Part shown: positions 57,287-64,000 of the stretch, in pieces
Position numbering within the stretch: position 1 is the stretch's first letter
Layout: the number at the start of each line of letters is the position of its first letter
Source: a bacterium
GTDB taxonomy: Bacteria; Patescibacteriota; Gracilibacteria; UBA4473
Length of the DNA stretch: 64,000 bases
Reading direction: 5' to 3'
NCBI GenBank assembly: GCA_009995455.1
Contig: JAACPJ010000002.1
Span: 186,001 to 250,000, forward strand
The notes under the pieces: generated by a model
The model's database searches: none
Told to the model about the DNA's origin: nothing
The model's input: only the letters and a program-made list of their open reading frames with translations
Program-made: the position numbers and the translations under genes

Positions 57287-60200
57287 ATGAAAAGACGTGA
57301 GCAATTGGAAAAAACACGCGTTGAGTTTTCCGATTCTTTCAAAGAAGATTTGAAAGAGCCTTTTCGCTTAGTTTTTCCGACGGCTACAGCCGAAGCCATA
57401 TTGTTGCAAAGTGAAAAAATTGATCTACTAAAATACAGTTTTAATGAGGTAAATTGGCCAGAACCACTTACCGAAGAAAAAATAATTTTGTTTGTTGAAA
57501 CTAAATTTAGAGCCTACATAAATCTTTTACGTGAACACGCTCAAGCCAGAGAAATCGAAGGCTTTCGCCAAAGAGTTGAAAATGACCGACGCCACCAAGA
57601 CCTAGTTTTACTCTGTTGGGTGGCGGGAACCATAACCCCAATTCTTGATGGCGATTGGTCTATTGGTCGGGTAGCCGAAATTGAAGAAATTTTAGGCATT
57701 GATAGTTTTATTGAACTGCAAGAAGCTCTCACGCTTGAAAAAAATCTGCACTCCCCTAATTCAGATACAAAGAGCTTAGGTTCTTTTAATCATCTGCATC
57801 TAGGTCCTGGCGATGGTAGTTTTATGCAACATTTAAGAGACAAAGCCCCAGCAGAGATTTCTCGAGCCTGGAGAGAAATTGGTTTAGGTTATGCGCTGCA
57901 CCATGCACCGACTGAAATTCTTTCTCAATTTTTAAAAGACGGTCTTTCTTTGCAAGAAAGTGCGTTTGTAGAAGAAGTACTTATGCCAGGCTTACGTTCT
58001 GCCCTGCAAAAAAAATGGTTTGATCGCCATGGTGAACAATGGACACCAAAGCCCGGAGTTCGATTTGATAACAATGACATTTACAAAATTCTCACCCAAC
58101 CGGCCCAATGGCTTGATGCCGAAGCTCGAATTGTTGAAATTTCAACGGAGTATGAAAATGACGCTAAAACCCACATCACTCCAGAAGCTTATGAAACGGG
58201 GCTTCGCTATTTGGGGTTGTATAGCGATGCCCAGATTGCTAAAAAAAGACTTATTTTTGAAGCCAGCTATTGGGACTTTCGAGCGAGCGATAGTTGTTTA
58301 AGTGCTAATAGAATTAGTAAAAACCAACTGCACCATGAAAGACGAAGAATTAAAAGAGCTAAATCACAAGAAGATTTAAAAGATCTAACCATTACTCCAG
58401 AAGTATTTAAAGAAGATCCATTTCTAACTACGCTAAAAGACGATATTAAAAAGGTTAACCAAGCTTTAAACGAAGAACGTAAAAGCGCAGAACCTAGTGA
58501 AAAAAAGCTAGCAGAATATAGAGATCAGCTTAAAGATTTTGGAGAACAGGTGAAACACCGGCGAACTGAAGTTTTATCAAACTTACAGACTCAATTTTCT
58601 GTGGCTCAGTTGCAGTCACTTAGAACCCTTTTTAAACCTGAATTTATTATTGCACTCGAACAGTTTATGCAGAGTGATTCGAATAGGCTTAACTTAAATC
58701 GTTATATTAAAGCAAATCCTCACAATTTTGTAGCTGGAACTTTTGTGGATTTACCGGACCTTATTCCAGACTTACAATTCGATTTAATAACTGATATTCG
58801 TTCAGCCTCGCATGAAAATGACACTGATTTTGAACTAGATATTATAAATCGATGCATAAAAGCCGAGCCTGGTGCCATAATTTTTGGAGACGGATTTAAA
58901 CAGTCCTATTCAAGAGTTATGCGTCTAATACATATGCACCGAGGCATTGCTAGTGCCGAAGAAGATTTAAATAAAAAGTCTTTATTTAGAGCCTATGTCT
59001 GTATGGACGCGGAAACACATCGTCCAAAAAATGTGGTGATTCAAAAACAACATGAAGATGGCACTTTTACCATAGATAACCCTGAAAGCTTACTGAGGAG
59101 TCGCTTTGCTAATAGTGATACCTACTTAAAACCTTTAGATGATTTTGTAGCCCAAGAAAAAGATCCTATTGCAACCCAAGTCGAATTACTAAATTGGGCC
59201 AGAAGAGTTGCCTTAAGGCTCACCAAAGAAGGCCGAGAAAAAAACATTCTCAATGGTGAACATGATCGTATAAAAGAAATGGTGGCGGGACTCCTGCCAA
59301 ATTTAGAAGATTTTTCAAAAGATGAAATTTCTCTGCAAGAAGATTTATTACCCGCACAACTCCACGAATTACAACTCTTAGTCACCAAAGAAGTAGCCCG
59401 ATTAATGGATAAAAACAGACACCGAATTGGATGGGTTGTAGCCTTACCCAATGGTGGTTTGGAACTCTATGCCGGTAATAAGCTTGATTCGTACCCAAAT
59501 CCGGCACTCCAGCTTGATGCCAAAACTAATCGTCATTATGCGCTAAAAATGGAGGAAGTTCCTGACATGTCACATTTTGAAAGACCTGAAGTTGTAGAAG
59601 CCTTAGAGACGAAAAAAAGAAGACTAAAGGGATTATTACAACTCATTCAAAAAAGCGGCATAGATTCGCCGTTAGTGGTGGTTAATTTCTCCGACTGTGT
59701 TACCAACACCATTTTGTGGGAACGATTACAGGCATTAGTAGGCACAAACTTTGCCCAAGAAGCCGTGATTGACTTTAAAAGCGATGATCATTCAAAAGCC
59801 CAAGCGAAATTAAAAAGATATGAAGAAAACGGTGGTATTTTGGTCGGTGGTGGTAGTTGGGAAAATGTTGACGAGGCCGTTGGAGCTCAAGCCAAAAAAC
59901 TACTAATGCCACTTATGAAGCTGCTGTTAACAGCTAATAGTCGCCACACAGCGCTCGGAATCTGCTTTTCTTACCAAATAATGGCAGACTTAATTGGGAA
60001 AGAAATTTCGCCCACAACCATGAATTCAGTCAGCATTGAAGCGGGCATGTTTGAGTTTGGGGCGATTCCTATTAGCCGTGGAAAAGATCTACAAAACTCA
60101 TCCTTATATGCTGATTGCCCTCGGCATTTTAGCATTGCTCACACGCATGGACGACATCTAGTTGATCGAAGAGTCGGAAATCAATTTTCAAGCACCCAAC

Positions 60201-60568
60201 ACTTGCTGGCGCCAGCGGCCACCAGTCTTCTTACTAAGCAACCTGTAGGTTTTATATCAAATGTGCCCGGGATATTAAACCGAGGTAGTGTGACCAGTAT
60301 TATAGGATTTCAGGGACATCCTGAGGTGCGACTTAATACCCATGATGATACTAAACGTGTTGAAGCACAACTTGTACCCGCTGAACCGTGGCTTAGAGAT
60401 TCGTTTGGGATTGATATCAGAACCCTTAATAAAGGCTTTGATCAATTTACCGAGCGAGCGAAAAGACTTGGGCACACACAGGAAGCAGGCGACCATTTAT
60501 TGGTCAATTCTCTTATTATGTTGGCGGAAGGCTTACTCACAAAAATTAGAGTTTCTTCAACGCTTTAA
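57287..60568 (+). CDS. 1,093-aa protein: methyltransferase-like N-half, class I amidotransferase-like C-half
   Basis: Start at ATG 57287; a TTG at 57251 is in frame upstream. Near residue 170 is a nucleotide-binding-like motif LHLGPGDGSFMQHL (similar to SAM methyltransferase motif I). Its expected partners appear only near residues 485-540 (DLPDLIPDLQFDLITDIRSA and PGAIIFGDGF), so a domain may be split by a large helical insertion (coiled coil about 330-460). The C-half resembles class I glutamine amidotransferases: LGICFSYQIMADLIG (Cys about 893), HTHGRH (about 951) and IIGFQGHPEVR (about 1010). No known protein of this plan comes to mind. Confidence 0.55.
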   Translation: MKRREQLEKTRVEFSDSFKEDLKEPFRLVFPTATAEAILLQSEKIDLLKYSFNEVNWPEPLTEEKIILFVETKFRAYINLLREHAQAREIEGFRQRVENDRRHQDLVLLCWVAGTITPILDGDWSIGRVAEIEEILGIDSFIELQEALTLEKNLHSPNSDTKSLGSFNHLHLGPGDGSFMQHLRDKAPAEISRAWREIGLGYALHHAPTEILSQFLKDGLSLQESAFVEEVLMPGLRSALQKKWFDRHGEQWTPKPGVRFDNNDIYKILTQPAQWLDAEARIVEISTEYENDAKTHITPEAYETGLRYLGLYSDAQIAKKRLIFEASYWDFRASDSCLSANRISKNQLHHERRRIKRAKSQEDLKDLTITPEVFKEDPFLTTLKDDIKKVNQALNEERKSAEPSEKKLAEYRDQLKDFGEQVKHRRTEVLSNLQTQFSVAQLQSLRTLFKPEFIIALEQFMQSDSNRLNLNRYIKANPHNFVAGTFVDLPDLIPDLQFDLITDIRSASHENDTDFELDIINRCIKAEPGAIIFGDGFKQSYSRVMRLIHMHRGIASAEEDLNKKSLFRAYVCMDAETHRPKNVVIQKQHEDGTFTIDNPESLLRSRFANSDTYLKPLDDFVAQEKDPIATQVELLNWARRVALRLTKEGREKNILNGEHDRIKEMVAGLLPNLEDFSKDEISLQEDLLPAQLHELQLLVTKEVARLMDKNRHRIGWVVALPNGGLELYAGNKLDSYPNPALQLDAKTNRHYALKMEEVPDMSHFERPEVVEALETKKRRLKGLLQLIQKSGIDSPLVVVNFSDCVTNTILWERLQALVGTNFAQEAVIDFKSDDHSKAQAKLKRYEENGGILVGGGSWENVDEAVGAQAKKLLMPLMKLLLTANSRHTALGICFSYQIMADLIGKEISPTTMNSVSIEAGMFEFGAIPISRGKDLQNSSLYADCPRHFSIAHTHGRHLVDRRVGNQFSSTQHLLAPAATSLLTKQPVGFISNVPGILNRGSVTSIIGFQGHPEVRLNTHDDTKRVEAQLVPAEPWLRDSFGIDIRTLNKGFDQFTERAKRLGHTQEAGDHLLVNSLIMLAEGLLTKIRVSSTL

Positions 60569-62152
60569 AATTACAGCTGCCAAGCTGGCGTATTCTTCTA
60601 AAAAAGGGTTTTCAAATATTTCTAAGGTTTTTTCGGCTTTAGCGTAAAGTGAAATCGTTCCCACTTTAGTGTCGCCTATTTGCAAAGGAATTAACATCAG
60701 CGAAAATAAATTATTAGCCCTGGCCAATTGAATAGACTGATAACGGGCTTCTTGCCCAATATCCATCAAGCGCTGCGAGCTATTCTGACTAAAAGCTTTT
60801 TCAGCTAAACTACCTTTATAATTAATTATTGATTTACCCTGCCAACCTTCAACACAACCCACATAAGCGAGTAATTCTAACCCTTCACGCTTTTCATTAT
60901 ATTTACGAATTACACAGGCATCTACCCCAGAAAGCATTAACATCGCTTTCGTCACAAATTCAGCCAGATCGGTTTGGCTTAAGCCTTTTTTCGCCAACTT
61001 TAACAAATCTTGAACGTAGTCCATTTGGCGTCGTTGAATGCCCATTTCGGTGTAAACCTCTTGAATTCTTTGGTAGCGCTGTGAAAGCTCAAATTCAACT
61101 CTTGCTTGGTTGGTAATATCTTGTCCAATTAACAAGCAGTAAGCGATTTTATGATGATCTTCATCTTGAATTGGAGTGACCGTCGCTGAAATAGTCACTT
61201 TGTGTTTATTTTTATGTCGTCCCTCGAGCTGCATTTTTTGCATGCCCATTTGGTTGTCTGAGAATATTTTACTCAGCTCTTCGCCTTCAAACATTCCCTG
61301 CAAAGGGACGTTCAACATTTCTTCTTTTTTGTAGCCAAAAATTTGCCGGGCTCCAGCATTCCAGGTTTTTACTTTGCCTTCAGTATCAAAAATAATAATC
61401 GTATCTGAAGCCATTTCTATCGCTTTGTTAAGCGTTTGTTCCGCTTCTTGTTTGGCTTTTAACTCTCGTAAGTCCGTCATGATTCCAATGGTTCCGCCAT
61501 CGTCTAAAGGCGTTCCACTCAGCCACACAGGAATAATTTTTCCACTTTTACTTTTAAGTTTCCCCTCATAACTTGAAGACTCGCCTTTTTTACGTTTATG
61601 CTGATTAGCGTTGGCGACCTTCTTCGCGCTCTCATCATCCCAAAAATCATAAGAGGGTCGCCCCAGCATTTCCTCTAAACTCATTTCCATTAATTCGCAA
61701 AACTTCGGATTGGCGTACAAAGTAATCTCATTTGAGTCTCCCATCCAAACGGCTTCATTCATATTTTCTATCAAACGCGTATAACGAGTTTCATTCGCTC
61801 TTAGTTGTCTCAAATCAGTCATAATTCCGACGGTTCCCCCCCCAGGCAATGGCGAACCATTGAGTAATACAGGAATTTGTTTTTTTGATTTACTGAGCAG
61901 AACGCCTTCATAACTTGAAGCTACGCCTTCTTTTCTTTTTGTAGAGTTCACTTGCTTCACTTGCGAAGTACTTTTTTCATCCCAAAATTCGTAAGACTCC
62001 CAGCCTTTAATTTCCTCTAAACGATATTCTACCAATTCACAAAACTTAGGATTTGCATAGACCGTCCGCTCATTTTCATCTCCCACCCAAACGGCTTCGT
62101 TCATGTGTTCAATAAGTCTCTGAAACAATTCTAATGACTGATCTTTATTCAT
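60557..62152 (-). CDS. PAS-PAS-PAS-GAF sensor protein without output domain
   Basis: 531 aa. Two near-identical PAS domains (EHMNEAVWVGDENERTVYAN, about 13-32, and ENMNEAVWMGDSNEITLYAN, about 128-147) with PKFCEL and EFWD/DFWD, a third PAS (MASDTIIIFDTEGKVKTWNA, about 247-266, then NAGARQIFGY), a coiled coil (about 345-390) and a GAF domain (about 395-530). No histidine kinase, GGDEF or DNA-binding domain is present, so it must pass signals to a partner. Overlaps the giant gene by 12 bases at the 3' end. Confidence 0.85.
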   Translation of the reverse strand: MNKDQSLELFQRLIEHMNEAVWVGDENERTVYANPKFCELVEYRLEEIKGWESYEFWDEKSTSQVKQVNSTKRKEGVASSYEGVLLSKSKKQIPVLLNGSPLPGGGTVGIMTDLRQLRANETRYTRLIENMNEAVWMGDSNEITLYANPKFCELMEMSLEEMLGRPSYDFWDDESAKKVANANQHKRKKGESSSYEGKLKSKSGKIIPVWLSGTPLDDGGTIGIMTDLRELKAKQEAEQTLNKAIEMASDTIIIFDTEGKVKTWNAGARQIFGYKKEEMLNVPLQGMFEGEELSKIFSDNQMGMQKMQLEGRHKNKHKVTISATVTPIQDEDHHKIAYCLLIGQDITNQARVEFELSQRYQRIQEVYTEMGIQRRQMDYVQDLLKLAKKGLSQTDLAEFVTKAMLMLSGVDACVIRKYNEKREGLELLAYVGCVEGWQGKSIINYKGSLAEKAFSQNSSQRLMDIGQEARYQSIQLARANNLFSLMLIPLQIGDTKVGTISLYAKAEKTLEIFENPFLEEYASLAAVILKR

Positions 62153-62193
62153 AAATTTTCGGCAATTTTAGTACTTGTATCAAAACAATAGTT

Positions 62194-63297
62194 TTAGGGC
62201 AATAATTTAGGCTTTAAGCAATCTTTCAATACCTCCGCCTTCTGCAGGGTTTCAGACCATTCAGCCGATGGATCAGACTCGATTGTAATACCGGCTCCTA
62301 CTGGGAATTGCCAATTTTGCTCGGTTGGGTCTAAAAATAAAGTACGAATCAAAATATTAAAAATAGATTTTTCAGGGCTCAGGCGAACCCCAAAAGTGCC
62401 CGTATAAAAATTCCTATCAAAGCTTTCTACGTCTTTAAGGAGCGATAAAACTCTGGCTTTAGGAGCGCCTGAAATGGAACCAGCTGGCAACAATTTTTTG
62501 TATTGTGATTGCTTTAAAACCGAGTCGGGCAAAGTGCCATTAACTTCAGAACGAGCGTGGTAGAAGTTTTGTTCTTTGGTTAAATATCGTTCTCGCTCAA
62601 GCCAGACTTTGTCGCAAATCTGCCCCAAATCATTCCGCATTAGGTCTGTGATCATATGCAATTCAGCAATTTCTTTTTCTGAAAATCTAAGGGCTTCCTC
62701 TGTGCCCGTGCCTTTGATAGGAAAGGTTTGAAGCCGGTTTTCATTTTGCACAAGGAATATTTCCGGTGATAGTGAACAAAATATTTGTTCTTTTGTGATA
62801 ACCACTCCACCACAATGATTCTTACCGAGCTTTAAAAACTCATAGAAAGTTTTTAAAGCGAGTAAATGGGCATCCGCTTCTGGTGGTAAAGAGCCACCAA
62901 GAGCTTGAGTGAAATTGGCCACCCAAAACTCACCAGCCCGAGCTTGTGTTTGTAAAGCTTCGATTTTACTTACAAATGAAGTCTGTGTTTCAAAAGCTGA
63001 AGCGCCTAAATCAATTTCGCCTAACGGGCTTTTATAATGCTCGAGTATTTCGATTTCTATATCTGAGGCTTCAATTGAGGCTGTCTCAAAGCTTTCAAAG
63101 TTCCAGGCCAGATTTTTATTTCCTTTAAAGTCGGTAATAGAAAAAATCGGAAACGGCCCCTGATCAAAATCCGCGGCACTCTTTTTCCCCCAGCCATAAT
63201 AGACCTTATGCCCCACCACTTCGTTTTTAACGCTAAAAAAAATTCCTTCCTGTCCAGAAAGCACGTGTTTGACAAACGATTCGTATTCTAAGCTCAC
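62194..63297 (-). CDS. pabB: Chorismate-binding enzyme, aminodeoxychorismate synthase component I-like
   Basis: 367 aa, C-terminal chorismate-binding domain only. PIKGTGTEEALRFSEKEIAE (about 185-204), MITDLMRNDLGQIC (about 207-220), LLPAGSISGAPKARVLSLL (about 265-283) and VGAGITIESDPSAEWSETLQ (about 330-349) are the landmarks shared by PabB, TrpE and isochorismate synthases. The missing TrpE-like N-domain and the context favour PabB. GTG start at 63297; no upstream ATG. A PabA partner is not in this window. Confidence 0.8.
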   Translation of the reverse strand: MSLEYESFVKHVLSGQEGIFFSVKNEVVGHKVYYGWGKKSAADFDQGPFPIFSITDFKGNKNLAWNFESFETASIEASDIEIEILEHYKSPLGEIDLGASAFETQTSFVSKIEALQTQARAGEFWVANFTQALGGSLPPEADAHLLALKTFYEFLKLGKNHCGGVVITKEQIFCSLSPEIFLVQNENRLQTFPIKGTGTEEALRFSEKEIAELHMITDLMRNDLGQICDKVWLERERYLTKEQNFYHARSEVNGTLPDSVLKQSQYKKLLPAGSISGAPKARVLSLLKDVESFDRNFYTGTFGVRLSPEKSIFNILIRTLFLDPTEQNWQFPVGAGITIESDPSAEWSETLQKAEVLKDCLKPKLLP

Positions 63298-63346
63298 AAG
63301 CAGATTATAAAGCAGTGACTCATTTTAGTAACCCGGTTAGAGTTAT

Positions 63347-64000
63347 TTAGTTTGATTCCTTTTTTTCAAAGTTTGGGCTCCAGGTTTCTTTGGCGGTTAA
63401 GGCTTGCAGCGCGGCATCGGTTTGCGCTTCTTTTTTAGATTTACCCGAGCCTGTTCCAACCAAGGTTTCATCTAAATAAGCGCCCATTTTAAATTCTTTT
63501 TCGTGATCTTTCCCTACCGCTTCTAAAACTTCATAGGTGGGCGTAATACCGAATTCTCCTTGAGTGAATTCTTGAAAAGCTGACTTGGCGTCAATGTGTG
63601 CGCCTTCTTCTAAAATCTCATCTAATTCGACTAAAACAAACCGTCTGATAAATTCTTCGGCCACGGTCATTCCACCCGCTAAATATAAAGCCCCAATTAG
63701 AGCTTCTAAGGCATTGGCGAGTAAATAGTCTTTGCCACGTCCACCAGAACGATCTTCGCCGCGTGAAAGGCGTAATATTTCCCCTAATTCTAACTTTCGA
63801 GCCACGGTCGCTAAATTTTCACGTTTAACAAGAGCTGAGCGGTAATTGGTTAATACCCCTTCTGGGTCTGGAAACTTATGAAACAAGAATTCAGTCGTTA
63901 CCAGTTCTAGAACGGCATCTCCTAAAAACTCTAAACGTTCATTGTGTTCGTTTACTGTATTGCTGGTAATTGCCGATCGATGAGTAAAAGCTTCGGTGAA
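63347..64000 (-). CDS. rnc: Ribonuclease III, 5' end outside window
   Basis: Double-strand RNA endonuclease for rRNA and mRNA processing. The frame is open through base 64000, so the start lies beyond the edge. The RNase III signature HNERLEFLGDAVLELV is in the part upstream of the ATG at 63886. The second catalytic region is LLANALEALIGALYLAGG (about 90-107). A dsRNA-binding domain follows (DAKSAFQEFTQGEFGITPTY, GSGKSKKEAQTDAALQAL). About 218 residues are visible. Confidence 0.95.
   Translation of the reverse strand, partial: FTEAFTHRSAITSNTVNEHNERLEFLGDAVLELVTTEFLFHKFPDPEGVLTNYRSALVKRENLATVARKLELGEILRLSRGEDRSGGRGKDYLLANALEALIGALYLAGGMTVAEEFIRRFVLVELDEILEEGAHIDAKSAFQEFTQGEFGITPTYEVLEAVGKDHEKEFKMGAYLDETLVGTGSGKSKKEAQTDAALQALTAKETWSPNFEKKESN

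Overview
The window looks like a contiguous chromosome piece from an AT-leaning bacterium, most likely a Patescibacteria/CPR-type lineage. The clues are many small membrane and secreted proteins of no known function, very tight gene packing, few clear Shine-Dalgarno sites, a RecR with a degraded zinc finger, and CPR-flavoured families (ATP-grasp/DUF1704, the 7TM partner, a YIP1-like protein, lysine/alanine-rich basic proteins). TGA is used as a stop (for example at relA), so the recoded Gracilibacteria/Absconditabacteria are unlikely. The biosynthetic genes (purE/purK, argG/argH, aroA, pabB-like) would fit a Peregrinibacteria-like relative. The phylum is an inference, not something I can prove from this window. 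No prophage, IS element or CRISPR array was seen.

Layout. 1-7 kb: the 3' part of relA/spoT, tmRNA, small proteins, tRNA-Pro(GGG) with a decayed tRNA copy beside it, and tRNA-Asp. A roughly 70-bp repeat occurs beside these RNA genes. 7-13 kb: purE/purK, a sugar epimerase, a YtxH-like basic protein, hisS and recR. 13-20 kb: glycosyltransferase, two paralogous secreted proteins, murB and tag. 20-28 kb: leuS carrying an in-frame palindromic insert, a dienelactone hydrolase lipoprotein, and two tandem lytic-transglycosylase-like paralogues. 28-31 kb: a divergent photolyase island. 31-35 kb: transporter, 3D-domain cell-wall protein and SLH protein. 35-41 kb: an amino-acid-kinase gene followed by an arginine operon (small ORF, GNAT, argG, argH, argS). 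41-48 kb: lemA/DUF2207, murI, and an ATP-grasp-DUF1704 plus 7TM pair. 48-57 kb: dut, tilS, an aroA-Nudix fusion, patatin, trmD, a MIP channel, rpsT and lspA. 57-64 kb: a 1,093-aa methyltransferase-like/amidotransferase-like giant, a PAS/GAF protein, a pabB-like gene and the 3' part of rnc.

The most striking signal is regulatory. Two trp-style transcription attenuators sit about 1 kb apart. The first lies before the glutamate-5-kinase-like gene and encodes a Pro/Arg leader peptide (MQNLFLVPAPRRPLN). The second lies before the arginine operon and encodes an Arg-loaded leader (MIYSKYFLHARRRRYRRR, 7 Arg codons). In both, the leader stop codon overlaps or abuts an antiterminator arm that competes with an intrinsic terminator. 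Arginine biosynthesis in bacteria is usually controlled by ArgR/AhrC, so ribosome-mediated arginine attenuation covering argG, argH and possibly argS is unusual.

Other points of interest: a photolyase pair with a DUF2256 zinc protein and an unknown 109-aa partner; the AroA-Nudix fusion; a lipoprotein joining a protease-inhibitor-like domain and a lysozyme-inhibitor-like domain; and the widespread CCCCC(TT)...(AA)GGGGG palindrome inside the leuS reading frame. Family assignments come from reading the proteins against remembered motifs; no database search was run.
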